From NCBI GenBank assembly GCA_046590235.1, contig JBKJTY010000006.1, forward strand, positions 1 to 13,574: a stretch of 13,574 nucleotides of DNA, read 5' to 3'. This DNA comes from 2-02-FULL-45-10 sp046590235. Its GTDB lineage: Bacteria > Patescibacteriota > Patescibacteriia > Magasanikbacterales > GWA2-37-8. The notes beneath the pieces are model-generated. The model saw nothing but the letters and a program-made list of their open reading frames with translations. It was not told the origin of the DNA and did no database searches. Shown piece by piece: positions 1-6,073 of the stretch. A program made the position numbers and the translations under genes. Numbering within the stretch: the stretch's first letter is position 1; each line of letters starts with the position of its first letter.

Positions 1-360
1 CCAAAATAAATGGCTATCTGATATAGAAAATGAAGCACCGAAAACAGCACCGCCGACGGTTTGAGTTAAAGCAGATAAAAGTTTACTTTTCGACTCACCT
101 TTAATTTGTGCCTGAAAAATAGCAGATCTTTTGTCAGCAGCATAATAATTTTCCTTGTAGGACTCTAAAACTGCATTTTGCTGCAACAAACGATCGCGCT
201 CGTCTAAAAGCATCCGGCCAATTGCAGGATTTTTAAGATCTTTGTCTGTGAGTTTGCGAGAAATATCAGAAAAAGCACCCTTTCCAACCTCTTTTAGAGA
301 AGTGAGCACTTGGATTTCCGAGCTTTGCTCTTTCTCCGTTTCCAAACTTTGCTTTTCCAT
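1..360 (-). CDS. Unrecognised protein, N-terminal 120 residues (gene runs off the left edge)
   Basis: An open frame starts with ATG at 360 and stays open to position 1, so the 3' part lies outside the window. The visible 120 residues begin with a charged, Glu/Lys/Ser-rich stretch (1-25). A predicted helical, coiled-coil-like region follows (about 45-90, with ERDRLLQQ and YKENYYAADKR). From about residue 95 the chain becomes small and hydrophobic (LLSALTQTVGGAVFGASF), which could be the start of a membrane segment. I do not recognise a family. The gene is separated from rpsI by a hairpin terminator, so it probably has its own promoter, although none is convincing. Only a weak purine stretch (AAGTAGGG) precedes the ATG. 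The frame is clear; the function is unknown. Confidence 0.6.
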   Translation of the reverse strand, partial: MEKQSLETEKEQSSEIQVLTSLKEVGKGAFSDISRKLTDKDLKNPAIGRMLLDERDRLLQQNAVLESYKENYYAADKRSAIFQAQIKGESKSKLLSALTQTVGGAVFGASFSISDSHLFW

Positions 361-391
361 AACCCTACTTGGATTATTTATACTAATTTAA

Positions 392-419
392 TAAGCACCC
401 CCATTACTGGAAGTGCTTA
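392..419 (-). terminator. Hairpin terminator after rpsI
   Basis: A 7-bp inverted repeat (TAAGCAC at 392-398, GTGCTTA at 413-419) lies just beyond the rpsI stop, with a possible 3-bp inner extension (CCA/TGG). On the minus strand it is followed by an AU-rich rather than pure-U tract. It is therefore a modest terminator, placed where the ribosomal operon should end. Confidence 0.55.
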
Positions 420-427
420 AGAAAATA

Positions 428-835
428 TTAACGTTTTGACCACTGCGGTGCACGACGCGCCTTCTTCAAACCTGGTTTCTTACGTTCCTTGACGCGAGGG
501 TCACGAGATAAGAGGCCGAGGGATTTGAGAGTCTTTTTGAAGTCTTCGTTCCATTTAAGTAACGCGCGAGCGATACCGAGCTGGACTGCAATAGCTTGGC
601 CTTTTGTGCCGCCACCAACAACTTTAACGGAGAAATCAAGATCTTTATCTTTGCCCAACGCTTTGAGCGGAGCTAAGATAACTTCTTGCTGTTCAAAATA
701 AGGGAAATATTCCTGCATCTTCTTGCCGTTAACGACAATGATACCGGTACCTTTATCGACGCGCACTCGAGCTGACGCAGATTTGCGGCGGCCGATTGAG
801 CGGATTTTCATATCTTTTACATTGAGCTTTGTCAT
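428..835 (-). CDS. rpsI: 30S ribosomal protein S9
   Basis: The 135-residue product matches S9 along its length. Near the N-terminus it has IGRRKSASARVRV, in the middle VKVVGGGTKGQAIAVQLGIARALL, and at the C-terminus RKKPGLKKARRAPQWSKR. The basic tail ending in SKR is the part of S9 that reaches toward P-site tRNA in the 30S head. Length is normal. The ATG at 835 lies 6 bases after the rplM stop; a second Met at residue 9 is a possible alternative start. It is the last gene of the infA-rpsI operon, and rplM-rpsI adjacency is the usual bacterial pairing. No SD precedes it. Confidence 0.97.
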   Translation of the reverse strand: MTKLNVKDMKIRSIGRRKSASARVRVDKGTGIIVVNGKKMQEYFPYFEQQEVILAPLKALGKDKDLDFSVKVVGGGTKGQAIAVQLGIARALLKWNEDFKKTLKSLGLLSRDPRVKERKKPGLKKARRAPQWSKR

Positions 836-841
836 AGGTCG

Positions 842-1198
842 TTATTTAAAGAAGATACGTTTCATGCGGTCTGCACGAAGCTTATTCTTTGGGAGCATCT
901 TCTCTACTGCGCGGAGAATGACGTCTTTTGGAGACTCCTTGAGGACTTTCTTCATTGGAGTTTCTTTCAAACCACCTGGGTGCATGGAGTGGTGGCGGTA
1001 GAGTTTCTGGTCGATCTTTTTACCAGTCAATACGATTTTATCTGCATTCGAGATGAGCACTTTGGAACCTTCATCAATATGTGGAGTGAAAGTAGCTTTG
1101 TGCTTGCCCTGGAGAAGAGTTGCAATTTGAGTTGCTAAACGTCCTGGAGCTTGTCCCGCTGCATCGAGTTCGTATCGATTGTGTGTAATTTTTGGCAT
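842..1198 (-). CDS. rplM: 50S ribosomal protein L13, short form
   Basis: The 118-residue product has the L13 core: AAGQAPGRLATQIATLLQGKHKATFTPH, then SNADKIVLTGKK, YRHHSMHPGGLK and a final MLPKNKLRADRMKRIFFK. I chose the ATG at 1198. The frame stays open further upstream to about 1285, but that would overlap rplQ and add residues unlike L13. With this start the gap to rplQ is 10 bases. E. coli L13 is about 142 residues. This protein stops just after the conserved MLPK region and lacks the roughly 20-residue C-terminal extension. L13 is an early assembly protein of the large subunit. No SD is seen. Confidence 0.95.
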   Translation of the reverse strand: MPKITHNRYELDAAGQAPGRLATQIATLLQGKHKATFTPHIDEGSKVLISNADKIVLTGKKIDQKLYRHHSMHPGGLKETPMKKVLKESPKDVILRAVEKMLPKNKLRADRMKRIFFK

Positions 1199-1208
1199 AA
1201 TGATCAGA

Positions 1209-1559
1209 TTATACGAATTCAATGATAGCTTCTTCTGCACCATCACCCAAACGGTTGTTGAGGTTAGTAGTGCGAGTGTAGCCACCCTTGCGCTCTTTGT
1301 AGCGGGGCCCTAGCTCACTCATAAGCTTCTTAACAGCACTATCGTTGTGCAACTCGGAAATGAGCGCGCGGCGTGCTGCCAATGTGTTTGGTTTTGATTT
1401 GGTAACCATCTTTTCAACCATGGAACGAACAGCGCGAGCCTTCGCTTTAGTTGTACGGATTTTTTCATGCAAGATGAGGCTTTCTGCCAAGTTGCGGAGC
1501 AACGCGTGGCGTGGACCGGTCTTACGATCAAGGGTAATTTTGTTTTTTTGATGTCTCAT
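1209..1559 (-). CDS. rplQ: 50S ribosomal protein L17
   Basis: The 116-residue product is a full-length bacterial L17. It begins MRHQKNKITLDRKTGPRHALLRNLAESLILHEKIRTTKAKA, has ELGPRYKERKGGYTR, and ends EAIIEFV, all at the usual places. L17 lies near the peptide exit tunnel of the 50S subunit. The ATG at 1559 is 3 bases after the rpoA stop, the standard rpoA-rplQ arrangement, which suggests translational coupling. There is no SD. Confidence 0.97.
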   Translation of the reverse strand: MRHQKNKITLDRKTGPRHALLRNLAESLILHEKIRTTKAKARAVRSMVEKMVTKSKPNTLAARRALISELHNDSAVKKLMSELGPRYKERKGGYTRTTNLNNRLGDGAEEAIIEFV

Positions 1560-1562
1560 AAA

Positions 1563-2369
1563 TTATTCTTTCTTAGCTTTCTTCTTTTTAGGTTTGGATT
1601 CCTCATCACCTTCCACAGCTGCAGGGGCTAATTCCACTACTGCTTCTGGTGCTGAGTTAATACCTTCACTCTCACCGCCCTTTGGGGCTGCATCAAGGAT
1701 GATAGTAAAGTGATCCATCAAAATTTGGGTAGCCTGTTCTAGCGCACTCTGAGGGCTCATTGTTCCGTTCGTTTCAATCGATAATGTCAATTTCTCGTAG
1801 TTAGTGATATCACCAACGCGAGTATATTCAACGTGGTAACCAACATCTTTCACTGGAGTGTAAACGGAGTCTACAACGACAGTTCCAAGATCGTAGTTAG
1901 CGCGGTTCTTTTCTTCAACTGGTTTGAAACCGCGGCCTTTACCAACGGTGATTTCCATTTCCAAGGTTTTATTCTTGGTCAAGTTGCAGATAACCAAATC
2001 TTTATTGATCACTTCAACATTGGAGTTTGCTTCAATGTCACCAGCAGTTACTGGGCCTGGACCTTTTTTTGAAAGGTTCAAGACCACTGGTTCATCGGAG
2101 AAAACCTTCACAGCCAAAGATTTCAAGTTAAGCATGATTTCAACAGCGTCTTCTTTAACACCTTCTACGGTGGAGAATTCGTGCTGAACACCTTTTACTT
2201 TGAAATATTCAACGGAAGAACCTGGGAGAGAAGAGAGAAGTACACGACGAAGCGCGTTGCCAAGCGTTGTACCATAGCCATGAAAACATGGTGAGATGAT
2301 CACACTACCTGCATGAGCCGATTCCCCTGCCTTATATTCGACTTTAGATGGAAGTAAAAAATTTTCCAT
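1563..2369 (-). CDS. rpoA: RNA polymerase alpha subunit lacking the C-terminal domain
   Basis: The 268-residue product carries the alpha N-terminal domain, which dimerises and nucleates assembly of beta and beta'. The signature CFHGYGTTLGNALRRVLL is at about 28-45, followed by FSTVEGVKEDAVEIMLNLK and KGRGFKPVEEKNR. The C-terminal part of this domain ends near residue 229 (ATQILMDHFTIILDA). The remaining 39 or so residues are a low-complexity acidic, Ala/Pro-rich stretch ending in a Lys cluster (KPKKKKAKKE). The helix-hairpin-helix C-terminal domain of typical alpha (about 329 residues), which contacts UP elements and activators, is absent. The gene ends with an ordinary TAA, and rplQ follows 3 bases later, so this is not a frameshift in the window. 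Confidence 0.96.
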   Translation of the reverse strand: MENFLLPSKVEYKAGESAHAGSVIISPCFHGYGTTLGNALRRVLLSSLPGSSVEYFKVKGVQHEFSTVEGVKEDAVEIMLNLKSLAVKVFSDEPVVLNLSKKGPGPVTAGDIEANSNVEVINKDLVICNLTKNKTLEMEITVGKGRGFKPVEEKNRANYDLGTVVVDSVYTPVKDVGYHVEYTRVGDITNYEKLTLSIETNGTMSPQSALEQATQILMDHFTIILDAAPKGGESEGINSAPEAVVELAPAAVEGDEESKPKKKKAKKE

Positions 2370-2396
2370 AACGCAATTATTAAAGTGTGATTAAAA

Positions 2397-3011
2397 TTAG
2401 CGAGAGTAGAAACCGATGATGACATTAGCATCAAAGTTAGGATTCACTAACACTGGCTCGTTAACAACCTTAGCGGTAAGAGCTTTAGTATCAACTGCCA
2501 ACCATGATGGTGCTTCTTTCTTGGACATTGTTTCGCCAACACCTTCATAGAGTTTGCTTTTCTTAACAGTTTCTTTCAAGCCAATCACTTCACCAGAGCG
2601 TACGCGGTAGGAAGCAATGTCAACTTTCTTGCCATTAACAAGAATATGGCCGTGGCTCACGATTTGGCGAGCTGAAGGGCGTGACTTTGCAAGACCTGCG
2701 CGGAAGATGACGTTATCCAAGCGAGCTTCGAGGTAACTCAAAAGAATCTTGGATGTATCACCAGTTTTTTTGGAAGCTTCTGCAACGTAGTTGGAGAATT
2801 GGCGTTCCTTAATACCGTAGATCAGTTTAACTTTCTGTTTTTCTTTAAGCTGTTTAGCGTAACCAGAAAGCTTAGCACGCTTGCGGTTTGTACCGTGCTG
2901 GCCAGCTGGGAAGTTGCGCTTTGTCAAAAGCTTATCGAATTTTGGAAGTTCAAAAATGTTTTCGCCGAATAAACGGACGAGTTTTCCTTTTGGACGAGTA
3001 TCTTTACCCAT
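2397..3011 (-). CDS. rpsD: 30S ribosomal protein S4
   Basis: The 204-residue product is a normal-length S4. The N-terminal region contains KRNFPAGQHG and SGYAKQLKEKQKVKLIYGIKERQF. The S4 RNA-binding domain spans about residues 95-155 (ARLDNVIFRAGLAKSRPSARQIV, HGHILVNGKKVDI). The protein ends in NVIIGFYSR. It lacks the N-terminal zinc-binding cysteines of some S4 proteins. S4 is a primary 16S rRNA binder and, in E. coli and Bacillus, the translational or transcriptional repressor of its own operon. That makes it the first candidate ligand for the structured RNA at 4068-4310. No SD precedes the ATG at 3011. Confidence 0.97.
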   Translation of the reverse strand: MGKDTRPKGKLVRLFGENIFELPKFDKLLTKRNFPAGQHGTNRKRAKLSGYAKQLKEKQKVKLIYGIKERQFSNYVAEASKKTGDTSKILLSYLEARLDNVIFRAGLAKSRPSARQIVSHGHILVNGKKVDIASYRVRSGEVIGLKETVKKSKLYEGVGETMSKKEAPSWLAVDTKALTAKVVNEPVLVNPNFDANVIIGFYSR

Positions 3012-3032
3012 AGTAGTAGTGCAATAAGTAGA

Positions 3033-3479
3033 TTAGACGCGGCGGCGCTTAGGAGGGCGGCAACCGTTGTGCGGGATCGGAGTCATGTCAGTGATGTTCA
3101 AAACATTCAAACCGTTTGAGTGTAACGCACGGATAGCACTTTCGCGACCACCGCCGATACCTTTAACGTAGACACTAACTTCCTTTACTCCGTAGTCAAC
3201 GATACGATCCATCAAATCCTTTACAACCACACTAGCTGCGTATGGAGTAGCTTTCTTTGGACCCTTAAAACCAGTGACACCAGAAGAGGACCAACCTAAT
3301 ACTGCACCATTTGGATCAGTGATAGTGATGATGGTGTTGTTATAAGTAGCCTGAACGTATGCGTTACCGCGTGGTACAGCTTTAACGTTCTTTTTCTTCT
3401 TAGGCTTTGCAACAACTGCGCCTTTAGCACCTTTCGCTGCTTCAGCGGTAGCTGTTGTTTGTTTTTGTTGTTCAGTCAT
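3033..3479 (-). CDS. rpsK: 30S ribosomal protein S11
   Basis: The 148-residue product contains the complete S11 core from about residue 33: GNAYVQATYNNTIITITDPNGAVLGWSSSG, GFKGPKKATPYAA, VKGIGGGRESAIRAL, and the end ITDMTPIPHNGCRPPKRRRV. Before it is a roughly 30-residue extension that is Gln/Thr/Ala-rich and then Lys-rich (PKKKKNVK), probably disordered and binding RNA. S11 forms part of the 30S platform near the mRNA exit. The ATG at 3479 has no SD; the next gene downstream, rpsD, starts 21 bases after the stop. Confidence 0.97.
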   Translation of the reverse strand: MTEQQKQTTATAEAAKGAKGAVVAKPKKKKNVKAVPRGNAYVQATYNNTIITITDPNGAVLGWSSSGVTGFKGPKKATPYAASVVVKDLMDRIVDYGVKEVSVYVKGIGGGRESAIRALHSNGLNVLNITDMTPIPHNGCRPPKRRRV

Positions 3480-3511
3480 AAAAATATGTTGTGATCAGAA
3501 AATAAGAAGTA

Positions 3512-3895
3512 TTAGGTCTTGGTTTCGACACGGCGACCACTGCCCATAGTCTTGCGAGTGTTACCACGCACGGTACGAGAGTTACGCTTTGTTGTCTGAC
3601 CACGAACTGGCAAATGCTTCATGTGGCGGATACCGCGGTATGACTTGATGTCCTTCATCGCTTTGATGTTGGATTGGATGTCACGGCGGAGATCACCTTC
3701 TGTGCGGTAATTTTTTTCAACAATAGCACGGATTTTATCCTGCTGATCAGTTGTTAAATCTTTTGTGCGAATATTACCATCAATACCAAGCTGTTCTAAA
3801 ACTTTAGCAGCTACAGTAGGACCAACGCCAAAAACGTAGCGGAGGGAAAAAGTAATTTTCTTTTCATTTGGAATGTTTGTACCTGATATACGCAT
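3512..3895 (-). CDS. rpsM: 30S ribosomal protein S13
   Basis: The 127-residue product is a typical S13. It starts MRISGTNIPNEKKITFSLRYVFGVGPTVAAKVLEQLGI, continues with a helical middle (DIKSYRGIRHMKHLPVRGQTTKRNSRT), and ends in a basic tail (RGNTRKTMGSGRRVETKT). S13 sits in the head of the 30S subunit, contacts tRNA in the P site and makes bridges to the 50S. The gene lies between rpmJ and rpsK as in the canonical alpha operon. No SD is visible upstream of the ATG at 3895. Confidence 0.97.
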   Translation of the reverse strand: MRISGTNIPNEKKITFSLRYVFGVGPTVAAKVLEQLGIDGNIRTKDLTTDQQDKIRAIVEKNYRTEGDLRRDIQSNIKAMKDIKSYRGIRHMKHLPVRGQTTKRNSRTVRGNTRKTMGSGRRVETKT

Positions 3896-3924
3896 AGTAT
3901 AAGTAGTTCTGAAAATGAGTGAGA

Positions 3925-4038
3925 TTAACCTTGAGTCTGCTTGTGTTTCTTGGTCACGCAGATGACGCGGAGTCTTCCTTGGCGGCGAACAAGTTTACAA
4001 TTTTTGCAGATCGGCTTTACTGAAGCGCGAACTTTCAT
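3925..4038 (-). CDS. rpmJ: 50S ribosomal protein L36 (zinc-binding form)
   Basis: A 37-residue frame starts with ATG at 4038 and ends with TAA at 3925. It reads MKVRASVKPICKNCKLVRR, then QGRLRVICVTKKHKQTQG. The zinc ligands are Cys11, Cys14, Cys27 and His32 (CxxC, 12 residues, C, 4 residues, H), the classic L36 zinc-ribbon pattern, so this is the zinc-dependent paralogue. Its place between infA and rpsM is the normal one. The long gap upstream (4039-4349) holds the putative structured leader; no SD is seen directly before the start. Confidence 0.95.
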   Translation of the reverse strand: MKVRASVKPICKNCKLVRRQGRLRVICVTKKHKQTQG

Positions 4039-4067
4039 AATGTAGCATTACTAAATGAAGTTAATTA

Positions 4068-4310
4068 GGTTGGTATGGTATTCTATTACTTGCCTCTCAG
4101 GCTCTTAGTTTGAAAGACAAGTAATGAAAAAATACCAACCACTGCCGCGATATCGACGCTTGCACTCTTCCTATCGTCGCGGACAATGTTCATTGGACGA
4201 CAGGGGCTAAGCTACACCGCACTGGTTGATACTCTTTGTGAGCGAGTGAAGAATAAAAACGGATTTTTATTCTTCCGAGCGAGCAATGAGTATACCCCGG
4301 AGGGGATATA
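4068..4310 (-). ncRNA. Candidate structured RNA leader between infA and rpmJ
   Basis: This non-coding gap contains nested inverted repeats. Helix F: 4068-4076 pairs with 4132-4140 (9 bp). After an internal loop, 4085-4098 pairs with 4112-4125 (14 bp, 13-nt loop). Helix D: 4170-4178 pairs with 4196-4204 (9 bp), enclosing 4184-4187 with 4192-4195. Helix E: 4145-4150 pairs with 4177-4182 and overlaps D, so D and E exclude each other. Helix B: 4248-4259 pairs with 4264-4275, a perfect 12 bp closed by UCCG on the minus strand. B lies inside 4229-4234 with 4288-4293. CCCC/GGGG at 4295-4305 is a further small hairpin. In F and D the imperfect positions are G-U on the minus strand but A-C on the plus strand, so the RNA is probably transcribed on the minus strand as the leader of rpmJ. 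It does not match RNase P RNA, tmRNA, SRP RNA or 5S rRNA hallmarks that I know. Function is inferred. Confidence 0.5.
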
Positions 4311-4349
4311 TTCTTACCGCACCACGCTTAGAATGTATATTGTAAATTA

Positions 4350-4565
4350 CTAGTACCGGAGGGTAATTCTACCCTTGGTAAGATCGTATGGAGTCATTTC
4401 AACTTTCACGCGATCATTTACGCCTAGGCGAATCTTGTTCAAGCGCATTTTGCCGGACAAGTGCGCGATAATGGTTTGACCACTCTCGAGCTGTACGCGA
4501 AACGTACCTGCTGGCAAAAGCTCATTGACTGTCCCTTTGAGTTCGATTACGTCTGTCTTAGGCAT
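4350..4565 (-). CDS. infA: Translation initiation factor IF-1
   Basis: The 71-residue product is a full-length IF-1, a single OB-fold. It starts MPKTDVIELKGTVNELLPAGTFRVQLESG, has IIAHLSGKMRLNKIRLGVNDRVKVEMTPYDL, and ends TKGRITLRY. IF-1 binds the 30S A site during initiation. The gene opens the minus-strand ribosomal operon. A consensus promoter sits directly upstream with a predicted 5' leader of about 15 bases and no SD. In many bacteria infA follows secY, adk and map; here nothing of that cluster lies upstream, and a divergent gene begins instead. Confidence 0.96.
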   Translation of the reverse strand: MPKTDVIELKGTVNELLPAGTFRVQLESGQTIIAHLSGKMRLNKIRLGVNDRVKVEMTPYDLTKGRITLRY

Positions 4566-4586
4566 TGAGGATAAATTACGTGGCTA

Positions 4587-4615
4587 ATTATAGCCTGAAT
4601 AATAAAATAAGTCAA
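4587..4615 (-). promoter_or_regulatory. Sigma70-type promoter of the infA-rpsI operon
   Basis: Read on the minus strand, TTGACT (4615-4610) and TATAAT (4592-4587) are separated by exactly 17 bases. Transcription should start near 4580, about 15 bases before the infA ATG. The -10 box is a perfect consensus and the -35 box has one mismatch, as expected for a strong housekeeping promoter. Confidence 0.85.
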
Positions 4616-4752
4616 GAGCGGATAACTCTGACTAAAGACTGGTTAAAAGTGATACCCCGAAAACGACATTTTTACTTTAAATAAGCCAATTTTACCGGCT
4701 AAAGTCCTGAATAGACTTGTATATATCCATATAGTAACATATCCCCTGAATA

Positions 4753-4782
4753 TTGACAAAGAAAGTTAAAATTGCTTATACT
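4753..4782 (+). promoter_or_regulatory. Sigma70-type promoter of the plus-strand gene at 4818
   Basis: TTGACA (4753-4758) and TATACT (4777-4782) are 18 bases apart. The predicted start of transcription is near 4789, so the mRNA would begin at or beside the small hairpin at 4791-4805. It diverges from the infA promoter about 140 bases away. The stretch between the two promoters (4616-4752) is AT-rich and holds no gene that I can see. Confidence 0.75.
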
Positions 4783-4790
4783 TTAGCTAC

Positions 4791-4810
4791 CAGGCATCCC
4801 GCCTGAGGAG
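4791..4810 (+). promoter_or_regulatory. 5' hairpin and Shine-Dalgarno of the 4818 gene
   Basis: CAGGC (4791-4795) and GCCTG (4801-4805) form a 5-bp hairpin with a 5-base loop at the predicted 5' end of the mRNA. It runs straight into the SD GAGGAG (4805-4810), 7 bases before the ATG. A hairpin at the 5' end could protect the transcript or modulate access to the SD. Confidence 0.55.
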
Positions 4811-4817
4811 AATCGAC

Positions 4818-5486
4818 ATGGCACCACTTATCTTTGATCGACTGCTTCCGGAGCGCGCGAAAAACAGCGGTCTCGTTGTTGACATCGGTCTCGAAGCCGA
4901 CAAACTCGAAGGCAGGTCTCCGCACGTCTTCATTCGCACCGTCGTCGAAGCAACCCACCCGCACGTTGCGGCGTACTACCTGGACTTTTGGTCCTTTGTC
5001 CCCAGTGGCTCCGAAGCGATTAACCACCTGGTCAATGCTACGAAGATCATCAAGGAAGCCGACTCGATGATTCCGATCATCATGGGAGTCACACGGGTGT
5101 GCATGAACGCCGCCTATTTCTCCTTCGTGAACTGCGGTGTCGACGCAATGGTGATCCCACTTCATCCCCACAGCAGTTTACTCACGCTTTGCAGGGCATA
5201 CCCGACAAAAGGATTTTTTGAACTGTACTCGAACACGGATCCGGAGGAATTCCACCTGCTCGACTATACCCCCGCAAACGAAGTCGTTCCTTCCATCGTC
5301 GGCGGCAAGATGGTCAACGGCAACATCGGCCCGTTGTTCAACGCTGGTTTCGAGACAAAAAAATCGAAGAACCTGCTCGTGAAAGTCGGACAAGAAATCA
5401 CCTATTGCTCTACGGATGCCAAGGTGATCTACGAGCGCGCTCGTTACTATAAGGAACGAATCAACGCCTGCCGCACGGAGGCGTAA
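4818..5486 (+). CDS. Orotidine-5'-phosphate decarboxylase-like TIM-barrel protein, probably not catalytic
   Basis: The 222-residue product resembles OMP decarboxylase in layout. It has LVVDIGLEADKLEG (like LCVGLDPD) at 19-32, and AYYLDFWSFVPSGSEAINHL at 52-71 (like the AYKPN...F..G segment). IPIIMGVTRVCMNAAYFSF at 85-103 sits where the DxKxxD catalytic strand should be. GVDAMVIPLHPHSSLL at 107-122 and GFFELYSNTDPEE at 132-144 resemble later barrel strands. The end VGQEITYCSTDAKVIYERARYYKERIN resembles the final VGRAI...DP.. helix. The catalytic Asp-Lys-Asp set is absent (IIMGVTRVC), so it may be a pseudoenzyme or have another role. Its GC is higher than its surroundings (58% in 120 bases counted by hand, against 35% in a 60-base alaS sample). 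It also has a strong SD, suggesting separate origin. The assignment is by eye only. Confidence 0.5.
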   Translation: MAPLIFDRLLPERAKNSGLVVDIGLEADKLEGRSPHVFIRTVVEATHPHVAAYYLDFWSFVPSGSEAINHLVNATKIIKEADSMIPIIMGVTRVCMNAAYFSFVNCGVDAMVIPLHPHSSLLTLCRAYPTKGFFELYSNTDPEEFHLLDYTPANEVVPSIVGGKMVNGNIGPLFNAGFETKKSKNLLVKVGQEITYCSTDAKVIYERARYYKERINACRTEA

Positions 5487-5492
5487 CCTCAA

Positions 5493-5543
5493 GCTCGAGT
5501 ACTGTCGAGCACCATCAAGGAGGATCCTGCAGTCAGTACGCTG
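5493..5543 (+). other. Small GC-rich palindromes after the 4818 gene
   Basis: GCTCGA/TCGAGC (5493-5498, 5505-5510) can form a 6-bp hairpin. An SD-like AAGGAGG (5517-5523) and paired CTGCAG sites follow. No credible reading frame follows the SD-like sequence. The stretch keeps the GC-rich character of the preceding gene and may be the tail of the same imported segment. Confidence 0.35.
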
Positions 5544-5589
5544 CAGCCCTACTTTACGGCATGATACAAATCGTACCTTTAAGTAGAAC

Positions 5590-5620
5590 AAAAAACGAGC
5601 CTGCTATGGCTCGTTTTTTT
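5590..5620. terminator. Strong bidirectional terminator
   Basis: A 12-bp stem (5590-5601 with 5608-5619) built from AAAAAACGAGCC and its complement closes a 6-base loop. The plus strand reads into a run of T, and the minus strand also ends in T6. It lies between the convergent genes ending at 5486 and 5629 and should serve both. Confidence 0.85.
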
Positions 5621-5628
5621 GTAAGTAA

Positions 5629-6069
5629 TTATTTTAATCTCACCGGAATAGTATATGAACGAGCATTCTCTGGCATACCTGACGGATTATCGTTCATGAT
5701 TTTAATAAAACCGGTAGCAGTCGTTGTTGGAGTGAGATTGAAAGTGAGCACGCCTGCAAACGGCACAAAACCTGCCTGCATCCATTCCCCTTGCGCCATA
5801 GCGTAACCGTGAGTGATAACATTTTTGTTTGCATCAAGAAGATCAATTGGCATATTAGCTTCAAAATACCATTTTCCAAGTGCTTCACCAGATATGGTTA
5901 GTGGGTTTACCACCAAATCGCCTGGCTGAATATCAAGATTTCGAATTTCGTTAACCGCTTCTGCCGGCACGGCTACTACTGCCTGTGGCACGGTATTATT
6001 TGGCGCTGGTGTGTGCGCACAACCAGTAATGAGTACCAAACCAAATGCGAGTGCTGCTATTTTTTTCAT
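5629..6069 (-). CDS. Lipoprotein with a Gmad2 immunoglobulin-like domain
   Basis: Starting at the ATG at 6069, the 146-residue product begins MKKIAALAFGLVLITGC, a lipoprotein signal peptide with lipobox ITGC and acylated Cys17. A short Ala/Pro-rich linker follows. The mature part matches the Gmad2 domain: PLTISGEALGKWYFEANMPI (about 76-95), then HGYAMAQGEWM, GFVPFAGVLTFNL and IMNDNPSGMPE, ending TIPVRLK. Gmad2 domains are surface domains of uncertain role, often in Gram-positive-type envelopes. The frame is open further upstream to 6174, but that would run through the GtrA gene and bury the signal peptide. The start is 4 bases after the GtrA stop, so the two genes form an operon. Confidence 0.8.
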   Translation of the reverse strand: MKKIAALAFGLVLITGCAHTPAPNNTVPQAVVAVPAEAVNEIRNLDIQPGDLVVNPLTISGEALGKWYFEANMPIDLLDANKNVITHGYAMAQGEWMQAGFVPFAGVLTFNLTPTTTATGFIKIMNDNPSGMPENARSYTIPVRLK

Positions 6070-6073
6070 AGAT

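Noticed and set aside
1199..1285. N-terminal extension of L13 in the same open frame
   Set aside because: It would overlap the rplQ coding region by about 75 bases and adds residues unlike any L13; the ATG at 1198 fits the family.
4068..4140. Reading the long hairpin as an intrinsic terminator of infA
   Set aside because: No U-tract follows it on the minus strand and rpmJ begins shortly after, so a structured leader fits better.
4039..4349. Known housekeeping RNA (RNase P RNA, tmRNA, SRP RNA, 5S rRNA) in the infA-rpmJ gap
   Set aside because: The hallmark sequences of these RNAs were looked for on both strands and not found.
5517..5580. Possible small gene after the SD-like AAGGAGG at 5517
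   Set aside because: No ATG, GTG or TTG lies at a proper distance, and the nearest frame is under 20 codons.
5178..5591. Minus-strand frame opposite the 4818 gene
   Set aside because: A GC-rich shadow frame that crosses the bidirectional terminator; the plus-strand gene has promoter, SD and terminator.
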